The notes below the pieces were generated by a model. It did no database searches and was not told where the DNA came from. It saw only the letters and a program-made list of their open reading frames with translations. Below, piece after piece: positions 34,398-41,592 of a stretch of 64,000 bases of DNA (its first letter is position 1; each line of letters opens with the position of its first letter). A program made the position numbers and the translations under genes. The stretch spans positions 1-64,000 of the forward strand of contig CANQZA010000003.1 in assembly GCA_947628175.1 (NCBI GenBank), read 5' to 3'. This stretch comes from an uncultured Clostridia bacterium. Its GTDB lineage: Bacteria > Bacillota > Clostridia > Oscillospirales > Acutalibacteraceae.

Positions 34398-34745
34398 ATG
34401 TTAAGTAAAGAAATGTATAAAGTTTTATCATGTTTTCCAATGAAACACGGAAGAGGAATGAAATACGAAGATATTATCCAAAATTGTGATTTAACAAAAG
34501 AAGAAATTGATGAATGTTTAAATGAAACATTGTTTCCTAATTGGAATTACATAAGAGCGTCTAATGGCTTTAAAAATGGAAGTGTATTATATCTTACAGA
34601 AAGTGGACTTGCGGAAATTGAAAAACAAAATGATAATGAAAATAACCAAAAGTTATCAAAAAGAGCTTATATTATTTCAATTCTTGCAATGATAGCAACT
34701 ATCATAAATGCAATCGCAGCTGTGATTGTCTTTTTCGTAAAATAG
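34398..34745 (+). CDS. Small winged-helix protein with C-terminal membrane helix
   Basis: A 115-residue protein starting at ATG 34398 with AGGTG 6-7 bases upstream, 9 bp after the HEPN-like gene. Residues 1-75 look like a winged helix (KYEDIIQNCDLTKEEIDECL as helix-turn-helix, then a wing ending VLYLTESGLAEIEKQ). A short Asn/Lys linker leads to one hydrophobic helix (about 85-112, AYIISILAMIATIINAIAAV) and a lysine. It may tether or neutralise the preceding protein, or sense a membrane event. I do not know a named family with this exact layout. Confidence 0.72.
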   Translation: MLSKEMYKVLSCFPMKHGRGMKYEDIIQNCDLTKEEIDECLNETLFPNWNYIRASNGFKNGSVLYLTESGLAEIEKQNDNENNQKLSKRAYIISILAMIATIINAIAAVIVFFVK

Positions 34746-34803
34746 TAAGAACTTAAAATATAATTCATATGTTATAAAACCTTTCACCAAGGTAACGATA
34801 GCA

Positions 34804-34855
34804 TTAGGATCCAGTGGAGCGATCCTTGCAGGTTCAAGTCCTGTTACCTGCACCA
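34804..34855 (+). repeat. Right attachment-site repeat (partial tRNA-Leu copy)
   Basis: 52 bp identical to 25285-25338 except for a missing TC in the variable arm. It has no 5' half and a broken variable arm, so it is not a functional tRNA but the right boundary of the island. Confidence 0.85.
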
Positions 34856-34858
34856 TTT

Positions 34859-34894
34859 GGAGTGTTTACTACAAAACGAAACACTCCTTTTTTT
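34859..34894 (+). terminator. Terminator next to the right attachment site
   Basis: GGAGTGTTT / AAACACTCC 9-bp stem with 11-nt loop and seven T. Its position 3 bp after the CCA suggests it was the original terminator of tRNA-Leu before the island inserted. Confidence 0.85.
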
Positions 34895-34918
34895 GTGACG
34901 GCTTATTTTCTCATTTTT

Positions 34919-34948
34919 CCTGATGGTGCATTACCTGATGGTGCATTA
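34919..34948. repeat. Tandem 15-bp direct repeat
   Basis: CCTGATGGTGCATTA occurs twice in a row just outside the right island boundary. No function is evident; slippage product or binding site. Confidence 0.6.
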
Positions 34949-35023
34949 TCAGTATTCAATGAAATCCCTTGATTGATGAATGCAAGACTGACAATTGATC
35001 CGGTATAAAGGAGAATCAATTAT

Positions 35024-35896
35024 ATGAACAATATTTGGTCAAAATATATTCAAGGTACAAAAACATTATATTATACACGCAAACTCCGTTTTGATGATAT
35101 GTTTTCACAGCAGTATAAAATACTGTTTAACCTGGATATCGACAAACAGCTCAAAATCCTTGAAATCGGATGCGGTCCCGGAGCTCTTGCCGGAGCGCTT
35201 CACCGTTGGTATCCGAAGGCAGAGATTTTTGCGGTTGATCGTGACAGCGATTTCATCAGCTTTGCAAAAGAACATGAAAAGGGAATAGCTTTTTTTGAAG
35301 GCGATGCCCAAAATCTTTTGTTTGATGATAATACATTTGATGTAACCATTTCAAATACTGTTGCCGAGCATATGGAACCCTCCGTTTTTTATGGAGAGCA
35401 GCTTCGTGTTCTCAAACCGGGCGGAATCTGCCTTGTGCTTTCGTCCCGCAAAGGTATAAATGTAATGCCTGAATGGATGTCTCTTGACGAGTATGAACAG
35501 GAATTCTGGAAAAAAATAGAAAAGTACGATCATTCAAATGAAAAATATAATGTGTGCGGATATCCTATGAACGAAGCGCAATTACCCGAAGCAATGGAAA
35601 AATACGGATTTAAAAATGTAAGTACAGGATATTCAATCATTAATCTTACTCCTGATAATCCTGAAGTTTCTGCTGCAATGGCACATGATATGATAAACGC
35701 AAACAGATACACAGCCGTTGAGGCTATAGATGCCGCGCTTCAAAATATGCCGAATCAGTTTACATTTAATGAAATTGAAAACATGAAGAGCATTACAAAT
35801 AATAGGTATGATTTAAGAATGAAACAGTATGAGCGCGGAGAAAAACAATGGGATACGAATGTAACGGTAATAATGGTTGTACGCGGCGTTAAATGA
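35024..35896 (+). CDS. Class I SAM-dependent methyltransferase
   Basis: A 290-residue methyltransferase. Motif I is ILEIGCGPGALAGAL near residues 44-58, motif II AEIFAVDRDSDFI, motif III FFEGDAQNLLFDDNTFDVTISNTVAEH and the LRVLKPGG post-motif. The first 40 residues form a helical cap beginning NNIWSKYIQGTKTLYYTRKL. AAAGGAG lies 11 bases before the ATG. Substrate unknown; a small molecule or quinone-like acceptor is possible. It stands alone next to the island and is followed by its own terminator. Confidence 0.88.
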   Translation: MNNIWSKYIQGTKTLYYTRKLRFDDMFSQQYKILFNLDIDKQLKILEIGCGPGALAGALHRWYPKAEIFAVDRDSDFISFAKEHEKGIAFFEGDAQNLLFDDNTFDVTISNTVAEHMEPSVFYGEQLRVLKPGGICLVLSSRKGINVMPEWMSLDEYEQEFWKKIEKYDHSNEKYNVCGYPMNEAQLPEAMEKYGFKNVSTGYSIINLTPDNPEVSAAMAHDMINANRYTAVEAIDAALQNMPNQFTFNEIENMKSITNNRYDLRMKQYERGEKQWDTNVTVIMVVRGVK

Positions 35897-35936
35897 CAAA
35901 GTGAATTTTATAGCGCTGAATTTAAGCATAAAAACA

Positions 35937-35968
35937 AGCCCTCCTGATAAAGGAAGGGCTGCTTTTTT
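35937..35968 (+). terminator. Terminator after the methyltransferase gene
   Basis: AGCCCTCC / GGAAGGGCT stem with a short loop and six T at 35963-35968. It also faces the end of the convergent small gene. Confidence 0.75.
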
Positions 35969-35975
35969 ACGCAGA

Positions 35976-36140
35976 TTATTGCTGCTCCTGCTGAGCATTT
36001 GCATCTTCTCCGCCGGGGCCGTCTCTGCGCTCTCTGTCATCAGGATAATATTTGAGATTGCTGTTTGTCCATTGATTATCAACGGCTGTCTTTTCGTTAT
36101 CCTGCTGGTTGTTGTTCTTGTTTTTGCTTTTGTTTTTCAT
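35976..36140 (-). CDS. 54-residue hydrophilic small protein (RRDGPGG motif)
   Basis: Minus-strand ORF from ATG 36140 to TAA 35978-35976. The N-terminus MKNKSKNKNNNQQDNEK is Asn/Lys-rich, the middle has NSNLKYYPDD, and RERRDGPGGEDAN is followed by a Gln-rich tail. Small Asn/Lys/Gln-rich proteins ending near a (K/R)DGPGG motif recur in Clostridia and some resemble spore proteins, but I cannot name the family. The ribosome binding site AAAGG is inside a structured element (36149-36216) shared with the biotin-carrier leader, so translation is probably switched. Confidence 0.65.
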   Translation of the reverse strand: MKNKSKNKNNNQQDNEKTAVDNQWTNSNLKYYPDDRERRDGPGGEDANAQQEQQ

Positions 36141-36148
36141 ACTAATCA

Positions 36149-36216
36149 ATAGCCTTTCCGGCTACTTAAATGTTAAATCACATAGCTCCCTGCGTAGCCG
36201 TACAAGGTGTGATGAT
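36149..36216 (-). promoter_or_regulatory. Pseudoknot-type leader RNA element, copy A
   Basis: Minus strand. Stem 1a ATCAC/GTGAT, stem 1b CCTTG/CAGGG (one wobble) and a 10-nt apical loop containing GGCTAC. An 11-nt A/U linker is followed by GTAGCC, which can pair with that loop as a pseudoknot or forward with GGCTAT to mask the Shine-Dalgarno AAAGG. The small protein starts 8 nt after GGCTAT. A second copy with the same architecture but different linker and loop lengths is at 51512-51580. Confidence 0.7.
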
Positions 36217-36230
36217 AGCCGCACCGACTG

Positions 36231-36252
36231 AAAAGCAAATTTTGCTTTTTTT
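36231..36252 (+). terminator. Short hairpin with T-run
   Basis: AAAAGCAAA / TTTGCTTTT followed by more T. Plus-strand orientation, antisense to the leader of the small protein. Weak, A/T-rich stem. Confidence 0.3.
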
Positions 36253-36363
36253 GTGCAATAGTATTATGTGTTATTTTGAAAGAATTATTATATAGATAAT
36301 CTGTGTTATATAGAACCTGAAGGGCAAACTAAGTGCATGATTAAACCGGATTAGTGAGGAAAA

Positions 36364-36564
36364 TTGTACCCGTATCACAATATGATTAAAAAAAGAATTA
36401 AAAACGGCGAGCTTATAGGTTATGAATATGTTGAAAATTATAGAAAAATAGGTGAATGTCTCTTATTGCATTTTTGCACACCACCGTTTGAAAGACCAAT
36501 CAGACCGCATAAATATTATGAATATACAGATATTCTTATAAAATGGGAAAGTGAACAAGCGTAA
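36364..36564 (+). CDS. 66-residue conserved-looking small protein
   Basis: TTG start with AGTGAGGAAAA just upstream. The sequence begins MYPYHNMIKKRIKNGELIGY, contains GECLLLHFCTPPFERPIRPH and ends YTDILIKWESEQA, with balanced hydrophobic and charged residues. It reads like a real small cytoplasmic protein and I have an impression of similar short proteins in Ruminococcaceae, but I know no function. No operon partner. Confidence 0.6.
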   Translation: MYPYHNMIKKRIKNGELIGYEYVENYRKIGECLLLHFCTPPFERPIRPHKYYEYTDILIKWESEQA

Positions 36565-36596
36565 TTAACCAAAATAAATTTCAGTATTTCTACCTA

Positions 36597-36690
36597 ATCA
36601 ATAGAAACAGAAGAATTCAAAGCAGTTGATATTTTCACCACAAGCGCAAACCCCGGTGACGATAATGATACTCCGTTCCTTTGGGAATAA
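36597..36690 (+). pseudogene. Short C-terminal coding remnant
   Basis: An open frame without a start gives IETEEFKAVDIFTTSANPGD then DNDTPFLWE and TAA at 36688-36690. It looks like the tail of a lost gene. Family unknown. Confidence 0.3.
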
Positions 36691-36706
36691 ATAAAATAAC
36701 AAGCAA

Positions 36707-36734
36707 AAACGGACACCGAAATCGGTGCCCGTTT
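36707..36734. terminator. Terminator of gdhA (bidirectional)
   Basis: AAACGGACACCGA / TCGGTGCCCGTTT with one mismatch and a 2-nt loop. T-rich on the minus strand after the stem, matching the gdhA end at 36757. Confidence 0.75.
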
Positions 36735-36756
36735 AAATGTATACAACTTCATTTTA

Positions 36757-38106
36757 TTAATATATACCCTGTGCCATCATTGCCTCGGCAACTTTTTCAA
36801 AGCCTGCAATGTTTGCCCCTGCGACAAGGTTATAACCGAGTCCGTATTTTTCAGCAGCTTCAACCGAATTTTTATGAATATTTATCATAGCGTTGTGAAG
36901 CTTTGCATCAACTTCTTCCGCCGTCCATGACAGTCTCTGGCTGTTTTGGCTCATTTCAAGTCCCGACACGCATACACCGCCTGCATTAACGGCTTTTGAT
37001 GGAGCGACAATAATGCCGTCGGTGTTCATAAGAAAGTCGAGTGCCTCTTCTGTCGTAGGCATATTTGCAACCTCAATATAGTATTTCGTTTTATTTGCGA
37101 CAATCTGCTTTGCTTCCGCAATACCGATTTCATTCTGTGTTGCACAAGGCATGGCTACATCAACTTTGACGCCCCATGGTTTTTTTCCTTCATAGAAAGG
37201 AACACCGAATTTGTCTGCATAGTCTTTGCATCTGTCTCTGCCGGATGCTCTCATTTCAAGCATATAATTAAGCTTTTCCTCGGTAATAATACCGTCCGCG
37301 TCATAAGCATATCCGTCCGGGCCGGAGATTGTAACCGGGATACCGCCAAGCTGAGCAATCTTTTTGCAGGCACCCCATGCAACATTACCAAATCCCGATA
37401 TCGCAAAGGTTTTGCCTTTTATGCTGTCGTTTTCGTGATTGAATACTTCACAGGTATAATATACTGCGCCGTATCCCGTTGCCTCAGGTCTTATAAGAGA
37501 ACCTCCGTATGAAATGCCTTTGCCGGTGATAACACCGTTTTCAAAAGCGTCTGATATTCTTTTATACTGACCGAACAAAAAGCCTATTTCCCTTGAACCG
37601 ACACCGATATCACCTGCGGGAACATCGACATTAGGGCCTATGTGGCGGTACAACTCTGTCATAAATGCCTGGCAGAAGCGCATTATTTCGCTTTTGCTTT
37701 TTCCTCTCGGGTCAAAATCGGACCCGCCCTTTGCTCCTCCCATAGGGAGTCCCGTCAGAGAATTTTTAAAGGTCTGTTCGAAACCGAGGAAATACATAAT
37801 AGAAGAATTAACACTCGGATGAAATCTGAGGCCGCCTTTATACGGACCTATACTTGAATTAAACTGAACTCGGTAGCCTCTGTTAATTTGTGTTTTGCCT
37901 GCATCATCAACCCAAGCAACACGGAAAGTAATGAGCCTGTCAGGTTCGGCCATTCGCGTCAGAAGGTCATCTTCAACATATTCGGGGTGCTCTTCAATCA
38001 CTTTCTCAAGCGAGCGAAACACCTCTTTAACACATTGAATATACTCGGGTTTGGCACTGTCTCTTCTTTCTACTGTTTTGATTACGCTTTCAATGTAATC
38101 GTTCAT
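36757..38106 (-). CDS. gdhA: Glutamate dehydrogenase, NADP-type
   Basis: A 449-residue hexameric glutamate dehydrogenase of the short bacterial class, reversibly aminating 2-oxoglutarate. The signature with the catalytic Lys is LPMGGAKGGSDFDPRGKS. The substrate region is GYRVQFNSSIGPYKGGLRFHPSVN, and the Rossmann motif is FAISGFGNVAWGA. Residues such as ISGPDGYAYD at the end of the second beta strand fit the NADP-type group. A monocistronic unit with a terminator after it. It would use the 2-oxoglutarate made by the aconitase-IDH pair at 4.2-7.4 kb. Confidence 0.95.
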   Translation of the reverse strand: MNDYIESVIKTVERRDSAKPEYIQCVKEVFRSLEKVIEEHPEYVEDDLLTRMAEPDRLITFRVAWVDDAGKTQINRGYRVQFNSSIGPYKGGLRFHPSVNSSIMYFLGFEQTFKNSLTGLPMGGAKGGSDFDPRGKSKSEIMRFCQAFMTELYRHIGPNVDVPAGDIGVGSREIGFLFGQYKRISDAFENGVITGKGISYGGSLIRPEATGYGAVYYTCEVFNHENDSIKGKTFAISGFGNVAWGACKKIAQLGGIPVTISGPDGYAYDADGIITEEKLNYMLEMRASGRDRCKDYADKFGVPFYEGKKPWGVKVDVAMPCATQNEIGIAEAKQIVANKTKYYIEVANMPTTEEALDFLMNTDGIIVAPSKAVNAGGVCVSGLEMSQNSQRLSWTAEEVDAKLHNAMINIHKNSVEAAEKYGLGYNLVAGANIAGFEKVAEAMMAQGIY

Positions 38107-38205
38107 TAAAATTCCCCCTTATGGTATATGTGACATTGAGCATTGTAAATATTGCTCTGCAATTATACTATATCACCAAATGTACACAAAAAGCAACATT
38201 AAATG

Positions 38206-38234
38206 TTGAAAATTTTTGTATTATATGCTATAAT
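38206..38234 (+). promoter_or_regulatory. Promoter of the DUF2804 gene
   Basis: TTGAAA (38206-38211), 17-bp spacer, TATAAT (38229-38234) with TG at the extended -10. It rules out the upstream ATG at 38203 as start of the following gene. Confidence 0.8.
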
Positions 38235-38265
38235 CCAAATAAAAAAGGATGAAGGACGATTTGCT

Positions 38266-39294
38266 GTGAGAAACCATGAAGTAACTGAGAAAAAACCTTT
38301 GCTTTGCAATGACGGAAGTTTAAGCGAGCCGGGCTGGAGCAGAAATCTTGTACAAATTTACGATAGAAATGCAATCAAAAAAAGAAAAACCAGAATAAAG
38401 GAATGGGATTATTACTATATTATTTCTCATAAAAATAATATCGCAGTATGCTTTACCGTTTCAGATCTTGGATATCTTGAACTGGAGAGCGTGAGCTTCA
38501 TCGATTTTTCCGCTGTGTATGAAAATACACAGGGCTGTATGGCACCTTTTCCCATGGGAAAACTCCATATGCCGTCAGACTCTTCATACGGCGATGTCAA
38601 GGTTAAAAATAATAAGCTTGCCCTTGAATATCTTGTAAGAACCGACAAAAGAATTATACGCTGTGACTTTCCCTCCTTTGATTCGGGAAAAGGGCTCAAG
38701 GTAAATATAACTCTTAATAATCCTTCTCAGGATTCAATGGTTATAGCCACTCCTTGGAAAAAGGATAAGAAAGCGTTTTACTATAATCAGAAAATTAACT
38801 GTATGCCGGCAAGCGGCAGGGTTGAATACGCAGGAAAGGTTTATACTTTTTCACCCGACACGGATTTCGGAGGTCTTGACTGGGGAAGGGGAGTATGGAC
38901 ATATGATAATTACTGGTACTGGGGATCAGGCTCGGGTACTGTTGACGGACACCGCTTCGGATTTAATATAGGCTATGGCTTCGGTGACACCACGGCGGCG
39001 TCTGAAAATGTTATTTTTTATGATGGAAAGGCACATAAAATTGATGATGTCATATTTAATATCAGTGATAATTTTATCGATCCATGGACCTTTACCTCGT
39101 CAGACGGCAGATTTGAAATGGACTTTGTTCCGATTATTGACAGGAGTGATTATACAAGCGCGCTCGGTCTGATTGTGACAGACCAGCATCAGGTTTTCGG
39201 AAAAATGTCAGGAAGGGCGGTTCTCGATGACGGAAAAGTAATTGAACTGAAAGATTTTCTCTGTTTTGCCGAAAAGGTGCATAACAAATACTAA
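38266..39294 (+). CDS. DUF2804 domain-containing protein
   Basis: A 342-residue protein. The start is GTG 38266, 9 bases after GAAGGA and downstream of a strong promoter. It opens with KKPLLCNDGSLSEPGWSRNLVQIYDRNAIKKRKTRIKEWDYYYI, the characteristic beginning of DUF2804 proteins. It continues with WGRGVWTYDNYWYWGSGSG and FGFNIGYGFGDT and ends with a long beta-rich part. The family has a carotenoid/lipocalin-like beta-barrel appearance (similar to AttH) and no known function. It has its own promoter and a terminator after it, so it is monocistronic. Confidence 0.88.
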   Translation: MRNHEVTEKKPLLCNDGSLSEPGWSRNLVQIYDRNAIKKRKTRIKEWDYYYIISHKNNIAVCFTVSDLGYLELESVSFIDFSAVYENTQGCMAPFPMGKLHMPSDSSYGDVKVKNNKLALEYLVRTDKRIIRCDFPSFDSGKGLKVNITLNNPSQDSMVIATPWKKDKKAFYYNQKINCMPASGRVEYAGKVYTFSPDTDFGGLDWGRGVWTYDNYWYWGSGSGTVDGHRFGFNIGYGFGDTTAASENVIFYDGKAHKIDDVIFNISDNFIDPWTFTSSDGRFEMDFVPIIDRSDYTSALGLIVTDQHQVFGKMSGRAVLDDGKVIELKDFLCFAEKVHNKY

Positions 39295-39310
39295 TTTTAT
39301 ATGAATTTTT

Positions 39311-39343
39311 AAGGGATCTGAATAGTTTCGGATCCCTTATTTT
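39311..39343 (+). terminator. Terminator after the DUF2804 gene
   Basis: AAGGGATC / GATCCCTT 8-bp stem with a 12-nt loop followed by ATTTTAAAT. Confidence 0.7.
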
Positions 39344-39499
39344 AAATTTTATGTAATGTTTTTGTAATTTATTTTGGTTTAGATATTTATTTTGTAATTC
39401 TTTTCTGTTATAATAAAATAAATTTTGACTTGTTGATGCTTTTTTGCACGGTGTCATTTTATCAAGATAACTGAAATGAAACAGACGGGAAGTGTATGC

Positions 39500-40807
39500 G
39501 TGAAAAGAATAAAAATATCTTTTTTGCTTTTATGTATACTTTTTCTTTTTTCGGGATGCAGCAGCTTCCGCCTTGCAACATCAATAGATGATCTTATCTC
39601 TCCTGTTGCTCCCAGCGGCGAAAATGCGGATGTTCAAAGTGCGCTTGATGAATTCTGCAAAGGCGGTTATTCCATTAAGATTCCCGTTTCAGGCAGTTAT
39701 ACAACTTCGTTCATATTCTATGACCTTGACTCGGATGATACAAATGAAGCAATTGCTTTTTATGAGCCGTCAAACGATTTGGGATATGTCAATATGGCAG
39801 TAATAAAAAAGAACGGCAGCAAATGGAGCGTTATAGAAAATGTAAGAGGTAACGCAACAGATGTCAACGCGGTTGATTTTTGTGATGTCAATAATGACGG
39901 CTCTGATGAAATCCTTGTCTGCTGGAGTGTTGTTTCAAAAACAACGGGTTCAAATCTTACTGTTTACAGGCAGCAGTCAGCCGGCGAACAATACAGTTTA
40001 AAGCAGATTTCGGATTCTGTGGCTGCTGCGAGATTTCTGTGTACAGATATAAACAACGACGGTATGGACGAGGTGCTCGTCTTTACCAATGGTATATCGT
40101 CAGAATCTCCGAAAGCGCTGCTTTATTCCTTTGACGGTAACACAAAAAATCTCTTGGGTGAGACTAAGCTTGACAGTTCCATAACATCCTATAAGAGTAT
40201 AATTCAGGGGAAAACGGATGAAGGTGTAAGTGTTTATGCGGACGCGCTCAAAGCTGACGGTGATTCTATGGTTACTGAATTTATATACTGGTCTGATTAT
40301 TATGATTCCATTGTTTCGCCTTTTTACAGTTATAATACCGGCAGAACAAAGGAAACATCACGAAACTCAATGCTCACAAGCCGGGATATAAATAATGACA
40401 AGACAATAGAAATTCCTGTCGATTATTCATTTGAAAATCTGCCCTCCCAGATAACGGCGGAAAATTGGATGGCATATGAAAATACAGTCCTCAATCATAA
40501 ATGTTATTCGCTTTCGTGCAGGCGTGACGGATATCTGATTGTTATTCCGGATAAATATTTATCAAAACTGAAAGTGGAGTACGATTCGGATTTAAGAGAA
40601 ATGAAGGTCATTTCAAAGAAGAATAAAAAGGAATGCTTTAACATTGTTACACAAATTATTTCGAGCTATGACAGCAATGATGAAAAGTATAGTGATTATA
40701 CACAAATATTCAGTGATTCCGGGTTTGTCTATCTTGCAAAAGTAAACGACGACACCGATATAAAAATAACTTTACGGCAGTTACAGAATATGATAAAGGC
40801 TTATTAA
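39500..40807 (+). CDS. Lipoprotein with FG-GAP/VCBS-like repeats
   Basis: A 435-residue exported lipoprotein. GTG 39500 is chosen because GGGAAGTG precedes it and it yields a standard signal peptide, KRIKISFLLLCILFLFSGC, with the lipobox Cys at residue 19. The ATG 24 bases upstream has no ribosome site. Mature part: repeats of the form DLDSDDTNEAIAF, DVNNDGSDEILV and DINNDGMDEVLVF, which look like calcium-binding FG-GAP/VCBS blades, then a poorly conserved C-terminal half. It lies 45 bp before a two-component system and may be its sensory partner or a cell-surface adaptor. Confidence 0.8.
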   Translation: MKRIKISFLLLCILFLFSGCSSFRLATSIDDLISPVAPSGENADVQSALDEFCKGGYSIKIPVSGSYTTSFIFYDLDSDDTNEAIAFYEPSNDLGYVNMAVIKKNGSKWSVIENVRGNATDVNAVDFCDVNNDGSDEILVCWSVVSKTTGSNLTVYRQQSAGEQYSLKQISDSVAAARFLCTDINNDGMDEVLVFTNGISSESPKALLYSFDGNTKNLLGETKLDSSITSYKSIIQGKTDEGVSVYADALKADGDSMVTEFIYWSDYYDSIVSPFYSYNTGRTKETSRNSMLTSRDINNDKTIEIPVDYSFENLPSQITAENWMAYENTVLNHKCYSLSCRRDGYLIVIPDKYLSKLKVEYDSDLREMKVISKKNKKECFNIVTQIISSYDSNDEKYSDYTQIFSDSGFVYLAKVNDDTDIKITLRQLQNMIKAY

Positions 40808-40852
40808 ATTGCAGTTGTATTTTTAACTTTATTTGTTGAGGAGGTAGCTTTT

Positions 40853-41566
40853 ATGAAAAAAGTGCTTGTTGCCGAAGATGAGGAATCGATCAGAGAGTTT
40901 ATTGTAATCAACCTTACAAGAAGCGGTTATGATGTAGAACAGGCAGAAAACGGTGCAGTCGCTCTCGAAAAATTTTCTCAGGATGAAAACGGTTTTGATG
41001 TTGCCATTCTTGATATAATGATGCCCGAGGTGGACGGACTGACCGTGTGCAAGGAGATGCGCAAGAAATCATCCGATCTGGGTATCATTATGTTAAGCGC
41101 AAAAACACAGGAAATGGATAAAGTAACAGGTCTGCTTTTCGGTGCGGACGACTATGTTACAAAGCCGTTTTCACCGAGTGAGCTTATGGCAAGAGTTGAC
41201 GCTGTTTATCGTCGTGTGGAGATGACAAGGGGCTTTCGCAGGAATGATACAACCGGTGACAGCATAATTCTGGATGAATTTGAACTTAATCTGCGCAACA
41301 GAACCCTCTCAAAAAACAATACAATGATTGAACTCACTCAGGTTGAATTTCAGATAATAGAATATTTCTTTAAAAATCCAAACGCGGCTCTGTCAAGAAC
41401 ATCTATCCTCAAGCAGGTTTGGGGCGCTAATTATTTCGGAGACGAAAAGATTGTAGATGTAAATATACGCAGGCTGAGAATGAAGATTGAGGATAATCCC
41501 TCAAGTCCCAACAGGCTTCTCACAATATGGGGATTAGGATATAAATGGGTTACCGATAAGCAGTAA
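40853..41566 (+). CDS. OmpR/PhoB-family response regulator
   Basis: A 237-residue response regulator. The receiver domain has the acidic pair EDEE near residue 8, phospho-acceptor Asp in DVAILDIMMPEVDG (about Asp54) and the Lys in DDYVTKPFSPSEL. The C-terminal winged helix contains FELNLRNRTLSKNNTMIELTQVEFQIIEYFF and VDVNIRRLRMKIEDNP...LLTIWGLGYKW. AGGAGG precedes the ATG. It is paired with the histidine kinase 26 bp downstream. Target genes unknown; the upstream lipoprotein may be cotranscribed. Confidence 0.95.
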   Translation: MKKVLVAEDEESIREFIVINLTRSGYDVEQAENGAVALEKFSQDENGFDVAILDIMMPEVDGLTVCKEMRKKSSDLGIIMLSAKTQEMDKVTGLLFGADDYVTKPFSPSELMARVDAVYRRVEMTRGFRRNDTTGDSIILDEFELNLRNRTLSKNNTMIELTQVEFQIIEYFFKNPNAALSRTSILKQVWGANYFGDEKIVDVNIRRLRMKIEDNPSSPNRLLTIWGLGYKWVTDKQ

Positions 41567-41592
41567 AAATCAGTCCGTCGGCAGGGAACGCA

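Larger units (their letters stand above)
25339..34855. mobile_element. Mobilizable genomic island integrated at tRNA-Leu(TAG)
   Basis: About 9.5 kb between the tRNA 3' end and its partial copy. Contents: serine recombinase, small TnpW-like ORF, relaxase and MobC on the minus strand, a putative oriT region, then plus-strand cargo with markedly higher AT than its surroundings. It has mobilization genes but no type IV secretion genes, so it would need a helper element. A tRNA 3'-end repeat is usual for tyrosine integrases, yet the only recombinase is a large serine one, so the island may be composite. Exact left and right ends depend on which recombinase made the junctions. Confidence 0.85.

Noticed and set aside
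25120-34806. TAACGATAGCRTTA shared by 25120-25133 and 34793-34806
   Set aside because: 13 of 14 matches, but the left copy lies outside the island and is not at a sensible boundary; treated as coincidence in AT-rich DNA.
34804-34855. Second tRNA-Leu gene
   Set aside because: Only the 3' part is present, the variable arm is broken and there is no acceptor 5' strand.
38203-38265. Upstream ATG of the DUF2804 gene
   Set aside because: It lies upstream of the predicted transcription start (TATAAT at 38229-38234).
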